A stretch of 64,000 nucleotides of DNA from an uncultured Pseudomonadota bacterium (GTDB lineage Bacteria > Myxococcota_A > Bradymonadia > Bradymonadales > Bradymonadaceae): assembly GCA_913057905.1 (NCBI GenBank), contig CAJXPB010000001.1:434001-498000 (forward strand), in the 5' to 3' direction. The translations under genes were made by a program, and so were the position numbers. Positions 8,565-18,700 of this stretch are shown one piece after another; the first letter of the stretch is position 1; each line of letters opens with the position of its first letter. The notes under the pieces were generated by a model that saw only the letters and a list, made by a program, of their open reading frames with translations, made no database searches and was not told where the DNA came from.

Positions 8565-11552
8565 TCAAAGTTGTTTTTCCGGCGCAAATCCACGTCGCAT
8601 TGTATTTTCGCTGATGGCACGTGGCTTCATGAACTGCAGCAAGTAGTCCGGACCGCCGGCCTTGGAGCCGACACCGGACATCCGGTAGCCGCCGAAGGGC
8701 TGGCGGTGCACGAGCGCTCCGGTGCAGGGTTGGTTGATGTACAGATTTCCGACGTCGAATTCGGAGTACGCCCGTTCGATATTCGCGGGACTGCGACTGT
8801 AGACGCCGCCGGTGAGCGCGTAGCGCGTTCCGTTGGCGATCTCGAGGGCGTGGTCGAAGTCTTCGGCTCGAATCAGGGCCAGCACCGGTCCGAAGATCTC
8901 TTCCTGCGCGATCCGGTCGTTTGGATCGATATCCTCGAAGACCGTCGGCCCGACGAACTCCCCGGACTCCGGCAGATCGGTCCGCCGAATCAACTCCTCG
9001 CCCTCCTCGCGACCCAGCTCGATGTAGGCCTCGATTCGCTTGCGGGCGTTTGAATCGATGACGGGCGTCACGAAGCTGCCCGGATCATCGGGCGGCCCGA
9101 TAGGAAGGCTGCGAGTCGCCTCGACGAGTCGCTCTCGGAATTCCTCGTAACAGGAGTCGAGGACAATGGCCCGGCTGCAGGCCGAACATTTCTGGCCCGC
9201 ATAGCCGAACGCCGATTTGACGACGCCTTCGACCGCTTCGTCGAGGTCGGCATCGCCGTCGACGATGATCCCGTTTTTGCCGCCCATCTCGCAGACGACT
9301 TTCTTGACCTCCTGTTGAGCCCGGGGGTCGGTCGACTTCGCCTTGCGCAGAATATCGAGGCCCACCTGCATGCTACCGGTGAACGCGACCAGGTGGGTGT
9401 GCGGCGATTCGACGAGCTGATTCCCGACCTCTTCTCCGAGACCCGGCAGGAAGTTGATGACGCCGTCCGGGAAGCCCACCTCTTGGACCATCTCCATCAG
9501 CTTCGCCGCGATGACCGGCGACTGTTCGGCCGGTTTCACGATGACCGTATTGCCGGTCACCGCCGCGGCCATGGTCATGCCCGTCAGAATCGCCAGCGGG
9601 AAGTTCCACGGAGCAATGATTGCGGCGACGCCCCGGGGTTCGTAGAACATCAAATTGTGTTCGCCGGCGAGCTCACCCATCTTTTGCGGCTCGCCGAGGC
9701 GTTTCATCTCCCGCGCGTAGTAGTCACAGAAGTCGATCGCCTCGCAGACATCGGCGTCGGCCTCGCGCCAGTTTTTGGCGCTCTCGTAGACCATCCAGCC
9801 GGCGAGTTCGTCGCGGCGATCGCGCATCACGTCGGCGAGTTCGAGCAGGTAGTCGGCGCGCTGCTCGACAGAGGTGTCCGACCACTCGTCTCGGGCCTGC
9901 CAAGCGGCACGAATCGCCTGGTCCCCCTCGGATTCGCCGCCGATCAACACCTTTCCGACGGTGACGTCTTCGTCGGCTGGCCACCGACTGCGAATCATGC
10001 GATCCGTGCGGACCTCCTGGCCGCCGATGATGGGAGCGTAGGTGGCCCCCAGTTGATCGCGCACCTCGCCGAGCGCTCGCTCGAAGCCCTTTCGATAGTG
10101 CGCCTCGGTAAAATCGCGGTGCGCTTCGTTGCGAAACCCGTGTTCGGTGACCGGTTCGTCGTTGATGTAATCGTCATCGTCCGGGACCTCGTCGGAGTCG
10201 TCCGGCTCCGGTTTACCGAGCAGCTCTTCGGTATCGGCGTCCTCGGCAAAGGAGGCGCGCAACCACGACTCGTTGCTTGTGTTCTCCAGCAGTCGACGAA
10301 CCAGGTAGGCCATCCCGGGCACCAGATGCCCGATGGGGACGTAATCACGCAGCCGGTAGCCCTTGCTCGAGACGGCGGCCTTCATCGGCTCCGCCATGCC
10401 GTACAGCATCTGGAACTCGATGCCATCTTTCGGCACGCCGAGCTCCTCGGCGTAGGCCATCGCATGGGAAATGCTGCGCACGTTGTGCGAGCCGATGGCC
10501 GTGTGGACGTTTTCATGGTTGTCGAGCAGGATCCGCGTGCACTTCTCGAAGTTTTTGTCGGTCTGCCACTTTTCGGTAAAGACCGGCGTCTCCCAGCCCT
10601 CTTTTTCGGCCTTGATCGTCTCGTAGTCCCAGTAGGCGCCCTTGACCAGTCGCACCGTGACCGGCGTGCCGCGATTGCGGGCCCACTCGCACAGCTCGAC
10701 CAGGTCGTCCTCGGCGTCGCGCAGATACGCCTGGCAGACGATGCCGGCGTGCTCGTAATCCTTGAATTCCTCTTCTTCGAGCAGGCTCTTGAAGACCGCG
10801 TAGGTGAGGTCCTTGTACTCGTAGTGTTCGACGTCGAGGTTCATGAAGACGTTGGCCTTCTTGGCCTTGCGGAACAGCGGCCGCAGTCGGTCCTTGACCA
10901 CCTCGACGCTGGTGTCGAAGTCCAGCGGATCGAGCTGGCTGTAGAGCGCCGAGATCTTCACCGACAGGTTCACCCGCGGGACCTCGCCGAAGGAGGCTTC
11001 CTCGAGTTTCGCCTGCTCCTCCCAGTCGGAGGCCTCTTCGATGAGGGTATCGAGGATCTCCTCGTAGCGTCGGTAGTAATCCTCGGCCTCGGCCTCGCTG
11101 ACGGTCTTTTCACCCAAAAGGTCCAGGGTGAATGCCATGCCCGACTGCCACATCTGACGCAATGTCGGCAGCGCCTCTTCGGCGTCCTGCCCGGCGATGA
11201 ACTTCTCGGCCATCCCCGAGATCTGATTTTCGATCTGGCCGGCCGCCAGCTTGGCGATCCGGCTGTCGGGCGTCACCTGCGACAGCCCCCATTTGAACAT
11301 CGACGGAAAATCGTGCTCATCGTCGACGAAATACTCCTGGAGGTGTCGGGCGACCTCGGAGGACTCGTTGAGGGTCGGAAAGACATCGACGAATCGGAAC
11401 ATCTGGACCTTGAAGGCTTCGTCCTTCATGGACCAGTCCATCATCTTTCCGGACCACCAGTCCTTCTTGAAGACCGACGGTTTCTCCCCCTCCATCCGAT
11501 TGAAAATATCGCGGCCATGTTCTCGGATGGCCTCTTCCGACGCGCGGGGCAT
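8565..11552 (-). CDS. putA: Bifunctional proline dehydrogenase / delta-1-pyrroline-5-carboxylate dehydrogenase
   Basis: Oxidises proline to glutamate in two steps, using FAD (electrons to the quinone pool) and then NAD+. The proline dehydrogenase barrel covers roughly residues 120-470, with motifs RLVKGAYWD, GSHNVRS, FQMLYGMAE and YVPIGHLVPGMAYLVRRLLEN. The aldehyde dehydrogenase covers roughly 520-980, with FTGSMQVG, CEMGGKNG and GQKCSACSR (catalytic Cys789). At 995 residues it lacks the ribbon-helix-helix repressor domain of E. coli PutA, so it should be an enzyme only. It is the last gene of the surE-apt-methyltransferase cluster. Proline use may tie in with osmotic adjustment, but this is inference. 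Confidence 0.95.
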   Translation of the reverse strand: MPRASEEAIREHGRDIFNRMEGEKPSVFKKDWWSGKMMDWSMKDEAFKVQMFRFVDVFPTLNESSEVARHLQEYFVDDEHDFPSMFKWGLSQVTPDSRIAKLAAGQIENQISGMAEKFIAGQDAEEALPTLRQMWQSGMAFTLDLLGEKTVSEAEAEDYYRRYEEILDTLIEEASDWEEQAKLEEASFGEVPRVNLSVKISALYSQLDPLDFDTSVEVVKDRLRPLFRKAKKANVFMNLDVEHYEYKDLTYAVFKSLLEEEEFKDYEHAGIVCQAYLRDAEDDLVELCEWARNRGTPVTVRLVKGAYWDYETIKAEKEGWETPVFTEKWQTDKNFEKCTRILLDNHENVHTAIGSHNVRSISHAMAYAEELGVPKDGIEFQMLYGMAEPMKAAVSSKGYRLRDYVPIGHLVPGMAYLVRRLLENTSNESWLRASFAEDADTEELLGKPEPDDSDEVPDDDDYINDEPVTEHGFRNEAHRDFTEAHYRKGFERALGEVRDQLGATYAPIIGGQEVRTDRMIRSRWPADEDVTVGKVLIGGESEGDQAIRAAWQARDEWSDTSVEQRADYLLELADVMRDRRDELAGWMVYESAKNWREADADVCEAIDFCDYYAREMKRLGEPQKMGELAGEHNLMFYEPRGVAAIIAPWNFPLAILTGMTMAAAVTGNTVIVKPAEQSPVIAAKLMEMVQEVGFPDGVINFLPGLGEEVGNQLVESPHTHLVAFTGSMQVGLDILRKAKSTDPRAQQEVKKVVCEMGGKNGIIVDGDADLDEAVEGVVKSAFGYAGQKCSACSRAIVLDSCYEEFRERLVEATRSLPIGPPDDPGSFVTPVIDSNARKRIEAYIELGREEGEELIRRTDLPESGEFVGPTVFEDIDPNDRIAQEEIFGPVLALIRAEDFDHALEIANGTRYALTGGVYSRSPANIERAYSEFDVGNLYINQPCTGALVHRQPFGGYRMSGVGSKAGGPDYLLQFMKPRAISENTMRRGFAPEKQL

Positions 11553-11633
11553 ACTGACTCCTGCAAACTTGGGTGGGCAAAGGCGTGTCTCCGGGCACTC
11601 GTTACCAAACCGCCGTCGACCGGGGCAAGTGAT

Positions 11634-12701
11634 TCACCCCTCTTTTTGCAGCACGTACATGCCCGGATAGATGCCGCCGGTCTCCACGATACGCACGTGC
11701 CGGGTCTCGAGTTCCGGGATATCTCCGAGGGCATCCCGAAAGACGCCGCGCTTGTCGACCAGCATCACGACACGGCCACCCGGCGCAAGAACCTCGACCA
11801 TCTCTCGCAGGAGCCGGCGGTAAAACTGCCCGAAGTCGGTGTCTTTATGCAGGCTCAGGCCGAATGGCGGATTCGTGATGATTGCGTCGACCGCCCCCGG
11901 TTCGTAGTGGTCGCTCAACTCCAGAGCGTCGCGACAAAAGGTCTCGACCTGTTCGCCGACGCCCGCGTGGTCGGCATTGACTGCGGCCCCGTCGGCTGCC
12001 TTCTGCCAGGCGTCGGACCCGTGCACAGTGAGTGTCGGGTTGAGTTGGGCGGCCTCGATAAGGATGGTCCCCGCCCCGCAAAACGGGTCTACAAGGGTCT
12101 CGGCCCCGTGACGATTCAACCGGGCGAGCTTGACCATCGCCCAGGCGACATTGGTCTTCAGTGAAACCTTTGGCGAAAAGACGCGCGGATGGCGCTTCGA
12201 CAGGGAGTCGCGGGTGTACTGCACCCCAATGAGGCAGTCCCGGTCGATGATGTCGACACGCACCTCGCAGTCGAACTCCTCGAGGTCGACGTCGGTGCCG
12301 TAGTGGTCGACCAGGGCCTGCCCGGCGACATCCTGCACGTCCATACTGGTAAACGCGTGCTCGCCGTGACGATTCGACGTCACTCGAAAGCTACCCGCCT
12401 CGGCCATCTCCGGGATGTCCTGCTCGAAGACCCCTTCGTAGATACGGTCGAGCGGCTCGTCGTCGCCGATGTCAAAACGACGGATGTAGCGAAGGATGTG
12501 GTGAATCGACCGAAGTTCCCGGCAGACCGACACCGACTCGACGGCCGGAGCGTCGGTCACGACCCGAACTTGCCCCTCGAATCCATCGGGTTGCTCCTCG
12601 ACGGCGTCGAAGACCAGCTCGGCTCGATCGGCGACGCGACGAAACTCGTCGGCCACCAGGTCTTCGAGCCCGAAATTCGTCGTAAGAATCAGTTGGTTCA
12701 T
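11634..12701 (-). CDS. THUMP-domain RNA methyltransferase (RlmL/Trm14-like)
   Basis: A 355-residue S-adenosylmethionine-dependent methyltransferase. The N-terminal part (about 1-160) resembles a ferredoxin-like plus THUMP RNA-binding module. The catalytic part has DPFCGAGTILIEA (SAM binding, about residue 205) and NPPFG (about residue 275), the N-P-P-F/Y signature of amino-group methylation. Homologues make N2-methylguanosine in rRNA or tRNA; which RNA is used here cannot be told. It follows the beta-CASP gene by 15 bases and precedes putA by 81, so it belongs to the same leftward cluster. Confidence 0.85.
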   Translation of the reverse strand: MNQLILTTNFGLEDLVADEFRRVADRAELVFDAVEEQPDGFEGQVRVVTDAPAVESVSVCRELRSIHHILRYIRRFDIGDDEPLDRIYEGVFEQDIPEMAEAGSFRVTSNRHGEHAFTSMDVQDVAGQALVDHYGTDVDLEEFDCEVRVDIIDRDCLIGVQYTRDSLSKRHPRVFSPKVSLKTNVAWAMVKLARLNRHGAETLVDPFCGAGTILIEAAQLNPTLTVHGSDAWQKAADGAAVNADHAGVGEQVETFCRDALELSDHYEPGAVDAIITNPPFGLSLHKDTDFGQFYRRLLREMVEVLAPGGRVVMLVDKRGVFRDALGDIPELETRHVRIVETGGIYPGMYVLQKEG

Positions 12702-12716
12702 ACGCTCGACTGGGAT

Positions 12717-13994
12717 TTAGCGCGAAGGAGTACCGTTGAGATCGACCTCTACCCCATTTTCGGCCACGGTGATATCGCCGTCGTAGCCATCCTTCTCCAG
12801 GGCTCGACGCAGCGCCCATAGCTGTGACTCTCGGCCGTGCACCAGCGCCACGTGGTCGGGTTCCAGAAGCGCCGCCGAGCGCAGAAGTTGCCAACGCGGG
12901 GCGTGATTCGGAATCAAAAGATGCTCGACGCGACACCGGCGCTCGACGCGGCGTCCGTTCAATTCGACCGTCTCTCCCACCTCCGAATCCAACAGACGTC
13001 CACCCGGGGTACTTCCGTGGGCCCTGTTCAGCAGGATGACCATCGCGCCGGCGCGCGCGACGACGTTCGGCGCGAGACGACCTGCGGGGGAATCAGCCTT
13101 CAACTGGTCGCCGGGAGCGACCACGCAACCGCCGGCCTCCAACACCGCCCTGGCCTCGCGGGTCCCGGCGAAATTGATCGCCTCGGCCGACAGGTCATCG
13201 ATCTCGCGAGCGGCGGCTTCGAGGACCGGGGCGGCGTAGCGATGCATCGAAAAGGGGATGTCGGCCCGGCTCAGCCCGACGGCTATCTCGACCGATTCTG
13301 CCAGCGTTTGAACGGGGATCAGACACCCGCGGTGGCCCGAGGAGGCGAGCCTCCACAGTCTGTTCAGTGATTCTTCGACATCGACGGCGTCGGCCCCGCG
13401 ATCCGTCGCGAGAATGCCCTCCATGATAAGCGCATCGATCCCGAAGGAACCGTCTGGCACCGGGAGTTGCGCGGCCGGCGTTGCCGGCAGGTCGTGGCAG
13501 CAAAAGTCACCGGTGTAGGCCACCCGAAACGTCTCGCCAGCCGGTAATTCAATTTCGAACACACACAGTGCCGCGCCCGGGATGTGCCCGGCGCGAAAGG
13601 CGATCAGTCGCGCCGAGGAGTTGGCTCCCGTCTGCAGGTCGACCCACGATCGGAGGTCGACTGGCTGGATCGCACTGGCAGCGACCTCTCCTCGAGTCGA
13701 CTCCAGGTCCTCGCGGGTCGACAGCGAGAGTCGGCTAAGCCGGGCCGTCGCCGAGGTGGCGTATACGTCCAACGTCGGCCGGCGATCGAGCACCTCCGGG
13801 AGCGCACCGACGTGGTCGAGGTGAGCGTGGCTCAGCCAGAGCGCATCGACGTCTTCGAGATCCCACTCGCGTGTCGGCCGACCCTCTCCGCCGATGCCGG
13901 CATCGAGCAGGAGACGGGCTCCATCCGCCACCAGAAGATAGGCGTTGCCACCGATCCCGCCGGCACCGCTGAGGGGCCTGAGCCGAACGTCCAT
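12717..13994 (-). CDS. Metallo-beta-lactamase fold protein of the beta-CASP (RNA-processing) type
   Basis: A 425-residue predicted zinc hydrolase. The hallmark HAHLDH motif is at residues 56-61, followed by the fold's YTGDF and a beta-CASP-like insert that begins near LIMEG. A late VALVHG may supply the last histidine. The layout resembles KH-less CPSF73/YSH1-type RNA endonucleases found in many bacteria rather than RNase J, which is encoded separately at 28923. It starts 3 bases after apt and sits next to a THUMP RNA methyltransferase, consistent with an RNA role, but its substrate is unknown. Confidence 0.75.
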   Translation of the reverse strand: MDVRLRPLSGAGGIGGNAYLLVADGARLLLDAGIGGEGRPTREWDLEDVDALWLSHAHLDHVGALPEVLDRRPTLDVYATSATARLSRLSLSTREDLESTRGEVAASAIQPVDLRSWVDLQTGANSSARLIAFRAGHIPGAALCVFEIELPAGETFRVAYTGDFCCHDLPATPAAQLPVPDGSFGIDALIMEGILATDRGADAVDVEESLNRLWRLASSGHRGCLIPVQTLAESVEIAVGLSRADIPFSMHRYAAPVLEAAAREIDDLSAEAINFAGTREARAVLEAGGCVVAPGDQLKADSPAGRLAPNVVARAGAMVILLNRAHGSTPGGRLLDSEVGETVELNGRRVERRCRVEHLLIPNHAPRWQLLRSAALLEPDHVALVHGRESQLWALRRALEKDGYDGDITVAENGVEVDLNGTPSR

Positions 13995-13997
13995 CGG

Positions 13998-14528
13998 CTA
14001 CTCGTAGATGGCCAGCGAGTGGATGTCCCAGTCGGTCAGTTTCGTGCGCCCCTCGAGACCGGCCAGCTCCAGCAAAAACGTCAACTCAAAGACCTCGGCA
14101 CCACAGCGTTCGACCAGGGTGCAACCGGCCGATGCCGTGCCACCGGTGGCCAACAGGTCGTCGATCACAACGACCGATGCTCCCGGTTCCAGGGCATCCC
14201 TATGAATCTCGAGTGTATCGGTTCCGTACTCGAGCTCGTATTCGACGGTGTGGGTCTCACGGGGCAGTTTCCCCGGCTTTCGGATCAACGCCAGGCTGAC
14301 CCCCATGTGAAAGGCGAGTGCCGCGCCGAAGATGAAGCCGCGACTCTCGATGCCTGCTACGTAGTCGATATCGTGGTTTCGATACCGTTGCGCCCAGTGG
14401 TCGATGACCTCGTGGTAGAGGCCATGGTCGTGAAGGAGAGGAGTGATATCTCGGAAGAGAATCCCCTCTTCGGGAAAATCGGGAATGTCGGCGATGGCCG
14501 ATTTAATGCGGGCTTCGAGGTCATTCAT
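13998..14528 (-). CDS. apt: Adenine phosphoribosyltransferase
   Basis: Converts adenine and PRPP to AMP in purine salvage; cytoplasmic. The 176-residue length is standard. DITPLL and GIESRGFIFG are typical Apt motifs, and VVVIDDLLATGGTA is the PRPP-binding loop. The start overlaps the end of surE by 8 bases, and the next gene begins 3 bases after its stop, so it is translationally coupled within the leftward operon. Confidence 0.96.
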   Translation of the reverse strand: MNDLEARIKSAIADIPDFPEEGILFRDITPLLHDHGLYHEVIDHWAQRYRNHDIDYVAGIESRGFIFGAALAFHMGVSLALIRKPGKLPRETHTVEYELEYGTDTLEIHRDALEPGASVVVIDDLLATGGTASAGCTLVERCGAEVFELTFLLELAGLEGRTKLTDWDIHSLAIYE

Positions 14529-15288
14529 CGGCGTCCTCGTCGTGAAAGTCCCACTCCCTCAGTTCACGCATGAAGGCGTAGTGAGTTCTGTCCATGTGAA
14601 CCGGGGTCACCGTGATGGACGACTGGGTGATCGCATTGCAGTCGCTGCCGGGGATGTCGTCGAAGGTCAGCTCGGAGCTTCCCAGCCAAAAATACGGGCG
14701 CTTCTGTGGATCTTCCTTGCGGGTGACGAAGCGCTGGTAGTTACGTCGCCCCAGTTTTGCCACCCGTGTCGGTGTATCGCCATCGGCATCCGGGGGCACA
14801 TTGACGTTTAGCAGCACATCGCGCGGAAGGCCCCGGTCCAACACATCGCCGGCAATCCGGGCACTGAAATCAGCCGCCACGGAAAACTGCTCGGGCCGAT
14901 AGGTCGCCAGGCTGACCGCCACGGCCGGCACGTCGCAGAGGGTCGCCTCTCGGGCGCCGGCCACGGTGCCACTGTAGATGAGATCGTCCGCGAGATTGGC
15001 GCCGTGATTGATGCCCGAGACGCAGAGGTCGGGGGTCTCGTCGAGCAGCTCGTTGAGCGCAAAATAGACGCAGTCGGCCGGTGTGCCGGAGACACTGTAA
15101 CGGTCATCTCCGTGACGACGCACCCGGAGCGGATTATGAAGACTGATTCCGTGACCGACTCCGCTCTGCTCGGAATCGGGGGCCACCACGACGACGTTGC
15201 CGAGTGGCTGCATCGCCTCTTCGAGGGCCCGAAGCCCCTCGGCATCGACACCGTCATCGTTGGTGACGAGGATATTGGGTGATGTCAT
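14521..15288 (-). CDS. surE: 5'/3'-nucleotidase SurE
   Basis: Metal-dependent nucleoside monophosphate phosphatase. Signature residues are present: ILVTNDDG (Asp11, Asp12) at the N-terminus, then SGVGHG and GINHGANLADD. Length 255 residues, as expected. It starts by an ATGA overlap with the stop of the small coiled-coil gene and overlaps apt at its end. Nucleotide dephosphorylation followed by purine salvage (apt) makes functional sense for the pair. Confidence 0.95.
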   Translation of the reverse strand: MTSPNILVTNDDGVDAEGLRALEEAMQPLGNVVVVAPDSEQSGVGHGISLHNPLRVRRHGDDRYSVSGTPADCVYFALNELLDETPDLCVSGINHGANLADDLIYSGTVAGAREATLCDVPAVAVSLATYRPEQFSVAADFSARIAGDVLDRGLPRDVLLNVNVPPDADGDTPTRVAKLGRRNYQRFVTRKEDPQKRPYFWLGSSELTFDDIPGSDCNAITQSSITVTPVHMDRTHYAFMRELREWDFHDEDADE

Positions 15289-15602
15289 TCTTCGTCCGCG
15301 CCTTCCTGCGCCTGGTCAGACTCCTCCCGTTCGGCCCGCCGCTGCTCCTCTTTGAGCCGCGAGACCTGCCGTTCGAGACGGTCCAGTTCACGTTTCATCG
15401 ATCGAAGGTCATCCGAGGTGGCCAGATTCAGTCGCCGCGCGAGATCTTCGCGGGCCTCATCGACCGAGTTTTTCAATTCGTACGACTTCTTGATCGCCTC
15501 GGCCATGCCCTTCTGGACCTTCTCGTTACTCATGACCTCCTGGACCTTTTTATTCTGCATCGCCTTCATCGCTGCTTCCATCACGTCGTCTTTGAGCCCC
15601 AT
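15285..15602 (-). CDS. Small coiled-coil protein, phasin-like
   Basis: A 105-residue, highly charged, helical protein. The frame is open to 15764, but MGLKDD at 15602 has an upstream GAGG and the upstream part is atypical. The first half (AMKAMQNKKVQEVMSNEKV...) is amphipathic; the second half (residues about 65-95) is a heptad-like coiled coil, followed by an acidic tail. It resembles short phasin/PhaF-like or surE-linked helical proteins, without a specific family. First gene of the surE-apt operon, overlapping surE by four bases. Confidence 0.75.
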   Translation of the reverse strand: MGLKDDVMEAAMKAMQNKKVQEVMSNEKVQKGMAEAIKKSYELKNSVDEAREDLARRLNLATSDDLRSMKRELDRLERQVSRLKEEQRRAEREESDQAQEGADEE

Positions 15603-15669
15603 GACGGTCTGCCTCGTTTTTGAGGGGAGTGGATGACAAGTCTGCAAATCGAGTCTATGACAGCGTGTG

Positions 15670-15698
15670 AACATGGTCGGGGCACCCGGGAAAGTCAA
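15670..15698 (-). promoter_or_regulatory. Predicted promoter of the coiled-coil/surE/apt operon
   Basis: Read leftward: TTGACT (15698-15693), a 17-base spacer and CATGTT (15675-15670). It lies 68 bases upstream of the first start codon in the divergent region shared with the AsmA-GT51 gene. Confidence 0.4.
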
Positions 15699-15786
15699 GG
15701 TCGTACCCTCGGCGGTCATGCCCCCATAATTCGCCAGCTTTTCGATGCACACAAATCCGGTCAATTGTGTTACGTGTACCCACAGT

Positions 15787-18700
15787 ATGAACGGTCTGGA
15801 TAGACAATCGAGGCTCTATCGAATCGGCCGCTGGGTCGTCGTCGGGCTCGTGGTGCTGAGCCTCTGCGCGGCCGCACTCTACTGGTGGATTGGACCCAGC
15901 CTGGCAGATGCGCGGATCCGAGACCGCCTCTCCCGGTTGACCGACGACACCTCGATGACGGTCAACTACGATCGGCTCGCGGCGCAGGGCCTGGACGCCC
16001 TGACCCTCGATGGACTTCGCCTGGGATTTGAAGGTTCGGGAGACCCGACGTTCCGGGCCGACACGGTCACACTCCGACTCCGCTGGTGGTCGCTTCTGGT
16101 CGGCGAGCCCGAGATTTCGTCGATTGCCGTCGAAGGCGCCCGGGGACGGATTCACGTGGGGCCGCCGCCTCATGCCACGAATCTGCACGCACTCCTCGCG
16201 GCGCTACGAGACAGAGGGTCCGCCGACACCGCCGAATCGGACAACGACGACCCCGACGATGCAACGCGACTGCGAGCGCCTCTCGGACGGTTCGGAGGCC
16301 ATTGGCCCAATCTGCAGCTTCGCGACGGCTCCCTGCAGGTTCAGTTGCCCGGCGCCCCATTCGACCGTGTATCGGAAGTCGATTTGAGCATCGACTCCCA
16401 CGGCGAATCCGCCGCCCTCAACGCGGAAGTCGCACTCGCCGGCGCGGCACCCGATTCGGGGTGGGTCGTCCCGGAACGAGTGACGGTCGAAGGCACCCTG
16501 CGCCGCGCCCTGGCCTCATCGACCGGCTCGGTGACCTTCTCACCGACACTCGAAGTCGTAGGGCTTCCTCCCTACGATTTCGTGCGTCTCGGGCTAGACC
16601 GCGTGCTGGTCGAACCCCAGCAGCGCATCACCGTCATCGGCATGCGCGCCGGCCTTCAAGACGACGGACCCCCGACCTGGGTTGGACGGAGTGACCGGGC
16701 CTCCATCCAGTTTCTGGAGTGGCCGACATCGGTCGACGAAGCCGACATCCAACGGTTAGAGATCGACTCCCCCTCTGTTGAACTCACCGTCGGCCCGGAT
16801 GGCGAATCGGCCCTCTCCGATCTTGTGCAGCTCGTAACCAATCCGGCCGCTCATCGTGTGCGGAACCGGGCCCGCGCCATCGCATCGCGTCTGGGAAGCG
16901 ACGAAGGGGAACGCAAAGGGTCGAGCGCCGATGGTGACGCACGTGGTGTCGACGATGACGGGGTCGATAAGCGTAGCGGACCGGTACGGCGCATCTTGTT
17001 CGACCCTCGCATGCCGGACCGCATCGACATCACCGACGCATCGGTGACGCTGAAAGACATCATCCAATGGGATCTCGAGCGGCCGGCGCACACCTGGCAA
17101 TTGAAGGACGGTAGACTCGCGGTTCAACACCGACCGGCTCGGGGGATCCTCTCGATCGAAGGCGGGTTCGACGCCTCCGCCCTCCCGGGCCCTTCCGGGA
17201 GCGACTCGGCCTCGAATCGGGGCCGCGCGAGCTGGGACCTGGACGCCAATTATCGAAGCCCCCGGCTGACCGGGACAGCCGAGATCACGTCGCTGGATCT
17301 GTCGTGGCTGGCCCGACTCGGGGGCCAATCCGTGGCACAGCGTCTCAAGGGCGGCGAACTCGAGCTGTCGTTGAAAAACCGACTGCAGGACGAGACCCAG
17401 ACGTTCCAGGGACAAGTCGCCCTCAAGGGGCTCAACCTTGCGCTCCCGGCCCTGGCCGAAGACCCCATCGACGACCTGTCGGCCGCCTACAGTTTCGCCG
17501 GGACGTTCGATCCGAATGCCTCGCCTCCCGACCCCACCCTCTTCCCGAAAGAGGAGCTGACAAGTTCGTCGGCGAACGGAACCTCCGACCGGGAGGCTGC
17601 CGCCAATCCACAGGGGGTCGACCGACAAGAAGGAGACCGCCAGACACCTTCGATTCCCGAACGTGGGATCCTGCGCGTCCACGATGGCAAGGTCAACGTA
17701 AATGGTGTGAAGGCGACGTTTCGCCCTGCCCTGTTTGGAATCGACGGTCTCGCCCGGCGTCCGGCCCGCCTGGACGCGGATGTGAAGATTCCCGAAACCG
17801 ACGTTCAGACCCTGTTCGAGGCAGTGCCTGCATCGATCCGTGGCCCTCTCAACGGCACGAAGATGCGAGGCACCTTCCAGTGGGAGTTTCATGGGGAGTT
17901 TCCACTCTACAACGCCGGTGAAACCGAGTGGACGTCAAAACCGACGCTCCGAGGATTTCGCCTCGTCGAACTCCCGGAGGCGGTCGATGTGCGCGAGCTC
18001 ACCGGCTCGTTCACCCACACGATCGCCAATCCCGACGAGACGTTTAAGAGGACGATCCGCATTCCGGCGATGCGCCCCGTGCCATTGGATTGGTTGACCT
18101 CGCACCTGGGAGCCGAGCCCGAAGCGCTCAAACAGCGCCGAGAGCGACGCGGGTGGCCGGGACCCGATGCACCCGCCCTGCCGGTTCCCCAGCCCTGGGG
18201 TGATCGCCAGCCACTTTCTTCGACCGACAAACTCGACGTCCCGCCGGAGACGTCTCGACTCGATTGGGGACGCCACCTGGCCGACCAGCGCCTCGCACCC
18301 GGCGGGCCGGCTACCCTTCGTACCCGAGCCGCGCCGCCTGAACCCGTCTCGCCAGAGCCCGAGGCGCCTACGGCATCCGAGACGCCCGAGACACCGGACG
18401 CCGCTCCTTCGCTGCGTCCATGGGACCAGTCGGTGCTCACCACCGGACGACGCCGCGCGCAGCTCCACCGCTACGGTCCGTACATCTACACGCCGCTGCA
18501 ACACATCTCCCCATGGCTGCCGCGGGCGATCCGGACGACCGAAGACAACTCGTTTTTCGAACACCACGGGTTCAACTGGTTTGCGCTGAAGGCATCGCTC
18601 GAGGACAACCTCGAGGCCGGTGGGTTTGTCCGCGGGGGCAGCACGATCAGCATGCAGCTGGTCAAAAACCTTTATCTGTCCTTCGACAAGGTCCTCGCGC

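Noticed and set aside
9315..12164. A 949-codon open frame on the plus strand opposite putA and the methyltransferase.
   Set aside because: It is the antisense of well-supported genes; GC-rich codons create long open antisense frames. Composition is His/Val/Asp/Leu-rich without any family motif.
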